Below are positions 36,846-43,334 of a DNA stretch of 43,334 bases, piece after piece (position 1 is the stretch's first letter; every line of letters begins with the position of its first letter). Source of the DNA: Symploca sp. SIO2C1 (GTDB lineage Bacteria > Cyanobacteriota > Cyanobacteriia > Cyanobacteriales > Coleofasciculaceae); NCBI GenBank assembly GCA_010692635.1, contig JAAHGL010000047.1, positions 1 to 43,334 of the forward strand. Direction: 5' to 3'. A model generated the notes under the pieces. That model was given only the letters and a program-made list of their open reading frames with translations, was not told the DNA's origin and did not search any database. The translations under genes were made by a program, and so were the position numbers.

Positions 36846-37283
36846 ATGCCTCGACTCTACATTACTAAAGAACTGAAACGATTAGTCAGTAAACGGGCTG
36901 AAGGTTTGTGTGAATATTGTCTGATTTCTGAAGAAGATAGCGGTGGGTGTCAATTTGACCACATTATCAGTGTCAAGCATGGGGGTGAAACGACTGCGGA
37001 CAATTTAGCCTATGCTTGTTTATATTGTAACCTAAATAAAGGGACAGATTTAGGGTCAATTATTTGGCGCACAGGTGAGCTGGTGAGATTTTTTAATCCT
37101 AGACTAGACTCATGGTATGAGCATTTTCGTCTTGACGGTGCGATGATAAATTCTTTAACAGATATTGGGGAAGTCACAGCCAGAATTTTACAGTTTAATA
37201 GTAGCGATCGCCTCTTAGAAAGACAATTGTTGATTGAGGTAAATAGATACCCTTCACCTGATGCATTAAAACGAATCAAATGA
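36846..37283 (+). CDS. HNH endonuclease
   Basis: A 145-residue HNH protein. Cys22-x2-Cys25 and Cys58-x2-Cys61 form the zinc knuckle pair around the catalytic FDHIISVKHGG (Asp38-His39), with Asn53 and the following N-x2-K. Such small McrA-like nucleases cut DNA non-specifically or in mobile and defence settings. The C-terminal half (residues 75-145) is helical and may bind DNA or the partner. It lies beside the caspase module but on the opposite strand, so a functional link is not shown. Confidence 0.88.
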   Translation: MPRLYITKELKRLVSKRAEGLCEYCLISEEDSGGCQFDHIISVKHGGETTADNLAYACLYCNLNKGTDLGSIIWRTGELVRFFNPRLDSWYEHFRLDGAMINSLTDIGEVTARILQFNSSDRLLERQLLIEVNRYPSPDALKRIK

Positions 37284-37341
37284 GTGATTGCATGGGATGC
37301 TCCCGGGCACAATGAATATTTTTAACCATTGAACTAATCAA

Positions 37342-38757
37342 TTACCCATTTTTGCCCACTAATACAGATAATACCATTTCAAATAATTCGCTTGGCCAAT
37401 TTGTACAACCAATTGCACCATGACGAAGTGACTCAGCAATGTGTTTAGGATGTCTTGAACTAGCATAGATGATAAATGGGGTTTCATCTCGACAAGAGCG
37501 AAGCTGATCAAGTAAGGTGTAACCTGCTCGTGGATCAGGTGGGCGTCCCATGTCGGAAATAATCAAATCAAAATCTTGTCTGTTGAGTTTATAAAATGCC
37601 TCCTCAGTGGATTGAGCCAAGACAAAATTGATACCTAAGGCTTCAAGTGATTGTCGTTCATAGATGTTGTTATTAGGACGATCATCTACCCAAAGTACTG
37701 TTGATTTTCTCAAAGGTTTTATGGTGCGAGAATTAACATATTCAGCAACAGCATCTTTGTCAAACTTTACATCTTTTTGAGCCTTTTGATCAGCAACAGC
37801 ATGTTTGTCAGACTTTACATCTTTTTGAGCCTTTTCATGAGTTATTTCCGACAGTCCTTTGAGCCAAACCCGCTTGAGTGCCTTTAACGCTTTGGGGTCA
37901 GCAGGAGATAACCCTAAGATTCGTGTCCATAACTGCTCTGCTAACTCCAAATCACCCTCCAATTCAGCCTCAAGAGCATCTTCTCTAAGGATGGCAATAT
38001 CGATTAGAGTTGCCTGTTGAGGTAATAAAATCAGATGGTACTTGGAGGCAGGTTCTACGATCGCATAGGGAGTCTGGACTGGTTTATTGTAGTAGTTATT
38101 GATTTCAGGTACCCGATAGCGCAAACGTTGATACAACCTTTCAACTGTGGCACAGTTGCTTTCCCCTTGAATCCGCAGCGACTCTAACAATGCATAAGTA
38201 AAAGAACCTTGCCCAATCTCTTCAAGTTCATAGGCTTTTTCTCTGGGACTACAAGAAGAAATGGTAATTACACCCTGATGTTTCTGTAAGCCAATACCAA
38301 CACCAGCTTTATCTCCTTGATTGCGACAAGCATCAAGGAATAGCACCACATTATCAGCACCACAACGGCGCAAGCGTTCTGTTACATAACTAATAGAGAT
38401 AGCTGTGGCTTCTACAGCTTTATGATTGGCATCACAGGGCATCAAATAATCTCGCTCTTGATATCGAATCCCATGCCCACTAAAGAAAAACCAAAAGTTG
38501 TCACCAGCTTCTAGATAAGGTTTTTCAAAAAACTCTAACAGAAACGACAACAGATTGGCATAAGTAGGTTGTGTGGATTGAGGTGAGCCGTCAGGAGCAA
38601 TCTCATTGGGAGAATTATCCGAGAAATAGAAAACCCGCTCAAATCCAGCTTCATCCCTTAAGAAGTCACTTACTGCTTCAGCATCCGGCACAGCAAACTC
38701 TAACGAGCGCAATCTTTGATATTCGTTGATGCCAATAACAAATGCCCAGTTTGTCAT
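37342..38757 (-). CDS. Caspase-like protease fused to TPR-like segment and receiver domain
   Basis: This 471-residue protein has three parts. Residues 1-245 form a C14 caspase-like domain with His95 (FFSGHG) and Cys144 (LDACRNQ). Residues about 253-300 form a TPR-like helical pair (ALEAELEGDLELAEQLWTRI). Residues 308-340 form a linker holding two copies of a 16-residue unit. Residues 352-471 are a response-regulator receiver fold: acidic pocket Asp358-Asp359, phosphoacceptor position Asp402 (IISDMGR), Ser433/434, but no Lys at the usual C-terminal position (TNWPSE). The gene starts directly at the stop of the small partner gene. A signal-controlled protease is likely; phosphorylation or ligand control through the receiver is inference. 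No histidine kinase is nearby. Confidence 0.9.
   Translation of the reverse strand: MTNWAFVIGINEYQRLRSLEFAVPDAEAVSDFLRDEAGFERVFYFSDNSPNEIAPDGSPQSTQPTYANLLSFLLEFFEKPYLEAGDNFWFFFSGHGIRYQERDYLMPCDANHKAVEATAISISYVTERLRRCGADNVVLFLDACRNQGDKAGVGIGLQKHQGVITISSCSPREKAYELEEIGQGSFTYALLESLRIQGESNCATVERLYQRLRYRVPEINNYYNKPVQTPYAIVEPASKYHLILLPQQATLIDIAILREDALEAELEGDLELAEQLWTRILGLSPADPKALKALKRVWLKGLSEITHEKAQKDVKSDKHAVADQKAQKDVKFDKDAVAEYVNSRTIKPLRKSTVLWVDDRPNNNIYERQSLEALGINFVLAQSTEEAFYKLNRQDFDLIISDMGRPPDPRAGYTLLDQLRSCRDETPFIIYASSRHPKHIAESLRHGAIGCTNWPSELFEMVLSVLVGKNG
37742..37837 (-). repeat. Two tandem 48-bp units inside the caspase-receiver gene
   Basis: Units 37742-37789 and 37790-37837 differ at only a few positions and encode the 16-residue unit KAQKDVK.DK.AVA.. 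twice. The unit is a whole number of codons, so the frame is kept; it lengthens the linker between the TPR-like and receiver parts. Confidence 0.85.
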
Positions 38758-39120
38758 CTAAGAACTAGCCCGTTTAAACTTAAGTGTAATACCCCCCTTC
38801 GTTCCCACTTTGCCACCAGTTCCCAAAAACTTCACCTCTCCTTGACCATTGACTTCTACTGATAGCTCAATTTCATCAAGCCTGAGTCCAGAATCAGGGG
38901 GAACTTGCTTCTGAGCGCAGCTCAACAACCCACTGACGACTTGCAGAAACTTTGACAGCTCAGCTTCAACTTTCTGAGCACTGACTTTATTGGCTTTAGT
39001 TACAGGAGTTATGGCAGAAGGTTTACGCCAAGAACCGCCACTTTTGGAGCCGTTATCCTCTTCTGCTTGAGGAGTTTCAGTGGTAATAATCCAAATTGTT
39101 TCGTTGTCTGCTTCTAACAT
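38758..39120 (-). CDS. Pepco/Trypco-like small partner of the second caspase
   Basis: The 120-residue protein has a variable Thr/Glu-rich N-terminus (1-45), a helical middle (48-70) and a beta-rich C-terminal core (80-116) ending GTGGKVGTKGGITLKFKR. This ending matches the peptidase-co-occurring (Pepco) or Trypco families by memory. It also aligns by eye with the core of the gene at 5064-5360: LDEIELSVEV against LKEVTIQVEV, and GGITLKF against GAITLTF. The stop abuts the caspase ATG (TAG-ATG). Likely the regulatory or recruiting subunit; no enzymatic motif is seen. Confidence 0.78.
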   Translation of the reverse strand: MLEADNETIWIITTETPQAEEDNGSKSGGSWRKPSAITPVTKANKVSAQKVEAELSKFLQVVSGLLSCAQKQVPPDSGLRLDEIELSVEVNGQGEVKFLGTGGKVGTKGGITLKFKRASS

Positions 39121-39127
39121 AGCTCTG

Positions 39128-39183
39128 ATAGCGTTTTTGCAGCCTATTGCTTAGTGTCGCATAGATTTTTAGCTCAACGCTAT
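39128..39183. promoter_or_regulatory. Inverted repeat in divergent promoter region
   Basis: ATAGCGTT (39128-39135) and AACGCTAT (39176-39183) are exact inverses within the 83-nt gap between the second caspase module and the phosphatase-like gene. Such placement suits an operator controlling one or both genes. Promoter boxes themselves are not clear. Confidence 0.4.
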
Positions 39184-39203
39184 TAATGTGCCATCCTTAA
39201 ATT

Positions 39204-39533
39204 ATGAAGAAATTACTATTTGTTTGCAGCCAGAACCGATTGCGTAGCCCTACCGCTGAAACAGTATTCTCCAACTATGAGGGACTAGAGGTAGACTCCG
39301 CTGGACTGAACTCAGAAGCTGAGATAACTTTATGCAGTGAGGCAATTGAGTGGGCTGACATTATTTTTGTCATGGAAAAGTACCACCGAAACAAACTTTC
39401 CAAGAAGTTTAGACCTTGGTTGAAAAACAAGCGAGTAGTTTGTCTGGATATTCCCGATAATTATGAATATATGGAGCCAGCTTTAGTAGAGTTACTAAAG
39501 AAAAAAGTCCTGCCACTTCTAGGAACCTTTTAA
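39204..39533 (+). CDS. Low-molecular-weight protein tyrosine phosphatase-like protein
   Basis: A 109-residue, single-domain protein. The P-loop is Cys8-Ser-Gln-Asn-Arg-Leu-Arg14-Ser (C-x5-R-S), followed by PTAETVFSN, and a late LDIPDNYEYM may carry the general acid. It is shorter than canonical LMW-PTPs (about 150 residues) and belongs to the predicted protein tyrosine phosphatase group (COG4551-like). Divergent from the caspase module, with which it shares an 83-nt upstream region. Substrate unknown. Confidence 0.85.
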   Translation: MKKLLFVCSQNRLRSPTAETVFSNYEGLEVDSAGLNSEAEITLCSEAIEWADIIFVMEKYHRNKLSKKFRPWLKNKRVVCLDIPDNYEYMEPALVELLKKKVLPLLGTF

Positions 39534-39553
39534 ACTCAGATATCTACTGGCTT

Positions 39554-40465
39554 TTATTTTATTTTACCAATTTTACGCCCAATTTTCTCAATTTGAGCAT
39601 AGTTAGAATTTTGGGTAGCAATAAAACTTCCAGCACTGAATAGGTCGAGAATTTCCTTTTGTTCTGGTACAGTTGGGTCAAGTTGCAGAAAGGCATCCTG
39701 CACTTTTTGGACAAATTCTTCGCCGTATTGTTCCTTGACTTGTGGATGAATGACCCAATGGTAATCATAATAGGCAGGAGTGCGCCAGATTACATCAACT
39801 TTGCTTAAATCTACTTCCTTGTCTTCTACTCGTTGTTGCCACACTTTTTCATTGAGAGCTCCTACTTCGTAAGTACCAGCTTCTACTAATTTGATCGTCT
39901 TATCATGATCGCCAGAAAATCCTGATTCACCTTTAAAATCCTCTAATTTGATATTGGCTTGCTGCAAGAAATATTGCGGCATCAAACGCCCTGAGGTAGA
40001 GGACTCACTACCAAAGGTGAAGGTTCGTCCTTTAAGCTTATCTAGTTCGCTGATTTCCTTAACTGGAGTCAGTCCTGTTTGTTTGTTGGCAATGAAGACA
40101 CTGTGAAACTGCTCGTCTACATCCCGTTGAGCGATCGCTTCAGCTCCTGGTACCTGTAATCTTGCCTGAACTCCTGTCAATCCGCCAAACCAAACTAATT
40201 CCAACTCACCTACTTTAAAAGCCGTAACAGCAGCGGCATAGTCTACCACAGGTTTGTATTCTATTGGTACGCCCAACTCCTGTCCTAGATAGGCTGCTAG
40301 CTTTTCATACTGACGCTGTAATTTTTGGGGGTCTTGGTCAGGGATTGCACCTACAACCAGCGGGTCTTGACTTTTCCCGACTGAGGTTCCAGATGAGTCA
40401 GGAGAACAAGCTGCCAAGGGCAGCATCAATAGCAATAGAGCCGATAGTAAAACTTTTTTGCCCAT
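39554..40465 (-). CDS. PhnD-like substrate-binding lipoprotein, putative selenate/oxyanion ABC transporter
   Basis: A 303-residue periplasmic binding protein with a lipoprotein signal (KKVLLSALLLLMLPLAAC, lipid Cys20) and the PhnD/TauA-like two-lobe fold (VGAIPDQDPQ, VWFGGLTGVQAR, FGSESSTSGRLMPQYFL). The closest named family in memory is the putative selenate ABC transporter binding protein; phosphonate or other oxyanions are possible. The ATG at 40465 gives the clean signal peptide; a TTG at 40483 would add six residues. No permease or ATPase gene is adjacent, so it is an orphan here. Confidence 0.87.
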   Translation of the reverse strand: MGKKVLLSALLLLMLPLAACSPDSSGTSVGKSQDPLVVGAIPDQDPQKLQRQYEKLAAYLGQELGVPIEYKPVVDYAAAVTAFKVGELELVWFGGLTGVQARLQVPGAEAIAQRDVDEQFHSVFIANKQTGLTPVKEISELDKLKGRTFTFGSESSTSGRLMPQYFLQQANIKLEDFKGESGFSGDHDKTIKLVEAGTYEVGALNEKVWQQRVEDKEVDLSKVDVIWRTPAYYDYHWVIHPQVKEQYGEEFVQKVQDAFLQLDPTVPEQKEILDLFSAGSFIATQNSNYAQIEKIGRKIGKIK

Positions 40466-40495
40466 AGGTAAAGCTTCCGTCAAAACTTACTAATC

Positions 40496-41074
40496 TTAAC
40501 TAGCAAGCAAAACTTCTGCCACAGTTAACTTCAGTTCAGGAAAAGTCCGAGACACAATTTGCTGATTTCCTGTGAACTCAGTGACTTGATAAGTACCATC
40601 TATCAGTAACAAGACAGTTACTTTCTGCTGTTGGGGGTCAATAATCCAATATTCAGGGATGCCAAGCTCTTGATACTGTCGTCGCTTATCAATGTAGTCA
40701 CGCTGGTAATTCTCATCCTGGTGCTTTCTGTAAGGACTAACTACCTCAGCAATCAACTGTGGAGGAGGCATATCAAGAGTAATAGTTTGCCGCTTCCGGG
40801 TTAGCTTAAGGTGTTCATGCCTCAGTACTACTAAGTCAGGATAACGGTTTTGAGGATTTCCTGGAACTTGTAACTCACAATCGTGTGTCTTGACTAACCT
40901 ACGATTTACCAACTCGACTAACTCATCTCTTAGCCACGTTGCTATCCAACTATTTGGCTCACTCTCAGGAGGCATTGGTACTAGCTCCCCATTAAGCAAT
41001 TCATAGTAGTTGTCTGTACCATCATCATATTCAAGATATTCTTTGAAGCTGAGGAAAGTCGGTGTTTTAACCAT
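40496..41074 (-). CDS. Uma2-family (DUF820) endonuclease-fold protein
   Basis: A 192-residue Uma2/DUF820 protein with the PD-(D/E)xK-like pattern: [22 protein letters not shown], the core LIAEVVSP and a Tyr/Lys-rich region before [10 protein letters not shown]. The family is heavily expanded in cyanobacteria and its biological role is unknown. All putative catalytic residues (Asp in PDLVV, Glu in AEVVSP) are kept. The 293-nt region upstream holds no other gene. Confidence 0.92.
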   Translation of the reverse strand: MVKTPTFLSFKEYLEYDDGTDNYYELLNGELVPMPPESEPNSWIATWLRDELVELVNRRLVKTHDCELQVPGNPQNRYPDLVVLRHEHLKLTRKRQTITLDMPPPQLIAEVVSPYRKHQDENYQRDYIDKRRQYQELGIPEYWIIDPQQQKVTVLLLIDGTYQVTEFTGNQQIVSRTFPELKLTVAEVLLAS

Positions 41075-41250
41075 TGTTCCACTGGTATAGGCCTCTGTTC
41101 TACTAGCTTAATCACTAAAGTTGTCTTAGGAATGATCGACACACTCACACTCGTCTTTGGCAAAATGATTTTATCAATTATCGAAACTATTCATTTTACT
41201 AATATATAGATGCATGAATTTATTTTAAAATAAAGTAGTAGTTACAAATA

Positions 41251-41256
41251 TTGACA
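41251..41256 (+). promoter_or_regulatory. Candidate -35 box before the flavodiiron gene
   Basis: A consensus TTGACA lies 112 nt upstream of the ATG. The best -10 candidates downstream (around 41274-41281) are poor, so this may be an activator-dependent promoter or a chance match. Confidence 0.25.
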
Positions 41257-41367
41257 TTAACCAGTAACTAGTGAACAGTACTCAAATTTCAATTCTCAAT
41301 TAAGCAAATCGCAAGCGATAGCTTGGATGTAATTAGTGTTCAAAAAAACTACGAGATAGTGAGAACA

Positions 41368-43092
41368 ATGCCAGAAACTAAGCAACGAGATGTCCAAGTT
41401 TTCCCGATTAATACAGAGACTACTTTACTGCGATCGCGCACTTGGGACCGCCTCAAGTTTGAAATTGAGTACGCCCTACAACGAGGCACTACAGCGAATT
41501 CCTATGTGATTAGAGCAGATAAAATTGCTCTGTTTGATCCGCCGGGTGAATCGTTTACTGAAGTTTTTCTGGCATCCTTAAAAGAACGCTTTGATCCTAA
41601 GAGTATTGATTATGTGATTCTCGGTCACATTAATCCTAACCGAGGGGTTACTCTCAAAGCATTGCTAGAGTTAGCACCTCAGATTACTTTCGTTTGTTCC
41701 AACCCAGGAGCGATCGCACTGCGGAGCACCTTACCAGAGCAAGAGCTTAATATTAAGGTAGTGCGAGGTGAAGAAACCTTGGATTTAGGTCAAGGTCATT
41801 GCTTGGAATTTGCCCTGACTCCCAGTCCTCGCTGGCCTGCTGCCATGTGTACCTACGATCCAAAAACAGCAATTCTGTTTACAGATAAGTTCTTTGGAGC
41901 CCATGTTTGCGGTGATCAAGTAATGGATGAGGGTTGGACGGTATTTAATGAAGACCGACGCTATTACTTTGATTGCTTGATGGCTCCTCATGCACGGCAA
42001 GTGGAAAAGGCATTGGATAAACTGGATGCTTTTCCCGCAAAGCTTTACGCTACTGGTCATGGTCCTTTGGTACGCTATGCTCTATGGCATCTGACTAACT
42101 CCTATCAGCAGTGGAGTAAACGGCAAAAAGCTCAGGAGATGACGGTTGCCCTACTTTATGCTTCAGCTTATGGGAATACCGGTACTGTAGCCCAAGCAAT
42201 TGCGCGAGGTATTACTAAAGCTGGTGTGGCAGTTGAATGCATTAACTGCGAAGTGGCTGAACCTGAGGAAGTCCGGGCAGTGGTGGAAAAAGCTGATGGA
42301 TTTATTATGGGTTCTCCTACCTTGGGAGGTCATGCACCGACACAGATACAAACTGCCCTTGGCATGGTACTAGCTACTGCTACTAAAACTAAATTGGCTG
42401 GGGTTTTTGGTTCCTTTGGTTGGAGTGGGGAAGCGATTGACTTAATTGAAAGCAAGTTCAAGGATGCTGGTTACCAGTTTGGTTTTGAGACTATTCGGGT
42501 AAAATTCAAACCCACTGAAGTGACTCTTCAACATTGTGAAGAAGCTGGCACTGACTTTGCCCAAGCTCTCAAGAAAGCCAAAAAAGCTCGGACAAGCCGG
42601 AAAACTGTAGATGAGTCTCAAGCGGATCGGACTGAGCAAGCAGTAGGACGTTTGATTGGTTCTCTGTGTATTGTTACTACTAAACAAGGGGAACTCAGTG
42701 GTGCGATGCTGGCTGACTGGATTGCTCAAGCCACCTTTGCACCTCCAGGTTTAACAATTGCAGTAGCTAAGGACCGAGCAATTGAATCTTTAATGCACAT
42801 TGGAGATAAATTGGTCTTGAATGTCTTAGAACAAGGTAAACATCTGGGCTTGATGAAGCATTTCCTTAAACCTTTTAGTCCTGGTGAAGACCGATTTGCT
42901 GGGGTGGCAACGGCAGAAGCAGAAAACGGCTGTCCGATTCTTACCGATGCTCTAGCTTATTTAGAATGCACGGTAGATAATCGTATGGAATGTGGTGACC
43001 ACTGGTTGGTTTATGTAGTGGTCAAAAATGGTAAGGTGCTATCCGAAGGTATGACAGCTGTGCATCATCGCAAGTCAGGAATGCACTATTAA
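41368..43092 (+). CDS. Class C flavodiiron protein, Flv1/Flv2 type
   Basis: The 574-residue protein has a metallo-beta-lactamase-like domain (about 25-250), a flavodoxin domain (258-400, VALLYASAYGNTGTVA) and a C-terminal flavin-reductase domain (about 430-574). Class C enzymes pass electrons from photosystem I or II acceptors to oxygen as hetero-oligomers. The diiron ligand string reads His87-Ile-Asn89-Pro-Asn91-Arg92 instead of H-x-E-x-D-H, and the fourth ligand is Arg155; Asp173 and His231 remain. This degenerate pattern is typical of Flv1 and Flv2, whose partners Flv3 and Flv4 keep the ligands. Which of the two it is cannot be decided, and no flv partner is in the window. The ATG at 41368 is preferred to a TTG at 41323. 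Confidence 0.93.
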   Translation: MPETKQRDVQVFPINTETTLLRSRTWDRLKFEIEYALQRGTTANSYVIRADKIALFDPPGESFTEVFLASLKERFDPKSIDYVILGHINPNRGVTLKALLELAPQITFVCSNPGAIALRSTLPEQELNIKVVRGEETLDLGQGHCLEFALTPSPRWPAAMCTYDPKTAILFTDKFFGAHVCGDQVMDEGWTVFNEDRRYYFDCLMAPHARQVEKALDKLDAFPAKLYATGHGPLVRYALWHLTNSYQQWSKRQKAQEMTVALLYASAYGNTGTVAQAIARGITKAGVAVECINCEVAEPEEVRAVVEKADGFIMGSPTLGGHAPTQIQTALGMVLATATKTKLAGVFGSFGWSGEAIDLIESKFKDAGYQFGFETIRVKFKPTEVTLQHCEEAGTDFAQALKKAKKARTSRKTVDESQADRTEQAVGRLIGSLCIVTTKQGELSGAMLADWIAQATFAPPGLTIAVAKDRAIESLMHIGDKLVLNVLEQGKHLGLMKHFLKPFSPGEDRFAGVATAEAENGCPILTDALAYLECTVDNRMECGDHWLVYVVVKNGKVLSEGMTAVHHRKSGMHY

Positions 43093-43179
43093 CGCCCGAA
43101 TTGAGGCAGGGGAAACAGGAGGGAGAGAGAAAAAAGAGTTGAAAACCAGCCGAAGAGCATGTAGACTTTCTCTTCCCAC

Positions 43180-43207
43180 CTAAAACCTAATACCTAATAC
43201 CTAATAC
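43180..43207. repeat. CTAATAC heptamer array
   Basis: Four head-to-tail copies; the first is CTAAAAC. Same class as the heptamer arrays elsewhere in this window. Confidence 0.8.
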
Positions 43208-43250
43208 CCATTGGTAACAAGTTAAGGTAAAAATGCCGTTGTCAAGAGAG

Positions 43251-43282
43251 ACGCGGGGACGCGGGGACGCGGGGACGCGGAG
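43251..43282. repeat. ACGCGGGG octamer array
   Basis: Four head-to-tail copies; the last ends AG instead of GG. GC-rich and unlike the AT-rich heptamers nearby. Confidence 0.85.
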
Positions 43283-43334
43283 ATGAAGAAGAGGAAACAC
43301 AATTTTTCTGACCCCTTGGGTATTTCCATATATA

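Larger units (their letters stand above)
43093..43334. other. Intergenic tail with short tandem repeats
   Basis: No gene is seen. It contains a CTAATAC heptamer array (43180-43207) and an ACGCGGGG octamer array (43251-43282). Confidence 0.6.

Noticed and set aside
37342-38757. Ordinary two-component response regulator
   Set aside because: The receiver is C-terminal to a caspase and there is no histidine kinase or DNA-binding output domain in the neighbourhood.
1-43334. tRNA or rRNA genes
   Set aside because: No cloverleaf with a GGTTCGA-type T-arm or rRNA sequence was recognised in the intergenic regions on either strand.

Overview
This is a 43 kb piece of a cyanobacterial chromosome, probably from a filamentous species, though I cannot name the genus. 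The evidence is an ndhN gene (cyanobacterial/plastid NDH-1 subunit), a class C flavodiiron protein with metallo-beta-lactamase, flavodoxin and flavin-reductase domains, many copies of the HIP1 octamer GCGATCGC (for example at 330, 6371, 13699, 17827, 25754, 31985, 32893), and intergenic tandem heptamer repeats. The ribosomal-protein gene order is also cyanobacterial: it opens with rplC, and rpsJ, rpsN and rpmD are absent.

Left part (1-14130): a mixed, mostly minus-strand region. A 1500-residue caspase-like protease fused to a GHKL/Hsp90-type ATPase and a C-terminal repeat array sits 3 nt behind a small Trypco-like partner gene. Next come cobQ, a cyanobacterial conserved small protein, a single-cysteine PrxQ peroxiredoxin, a 182-bp foldback element (MITE), a vapBC-type toxin-antitoxin pair, a GPH-family sugar symporter, a phosphoribosyltransferase, a vWA protein, a lone tnpB element of the IS200/IS605 type, and ndhN.

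Middle part (14492-33103): one long plus-strand translation block. It holds the fused S10-spc-alpha ribosomal-protein cluster (rplC to rplQ, with secY, adk, infA, rpmJ and rpoA), then truA-rplM-rpsI-rpmE. A decayed tnpB remnant separates this from prfA. A candidate promoter and a hairpin-bearing leader of about 250 nt precede rplC. Many spacers inside the block are made of inverted AT-rich heptamer repeats.

Right part (33113-43334): an AtzE/GatA-like amidase, a GT2 glycosyltransferase, an aminotransferase class IV (PabC-like) enzyme, an HNH nuclease with a small upstream partner, a second caspase module (caspase-TPR-receiver fusion directly behind another small partner), a small tyrosine phosphatase-like protein, an orphan PhnD-like binding lipoprotein, a Uma2-type protein and an Flv1/Flv2-type flavodiiron protein.

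The most notable content is the two caspase modules about 32 kb apart. Each has a small beta-rich partner protein encoded immediately upstream and on the same strand. The two partners share a recognisable C-terminal core of about 35 residues, while the large proteins differ in everything except the caspase domain. This looks like two related but differently triggered conflict or cell-death modules flanking a housekeeping block. Their function is inferred and is not shown by the sequence.
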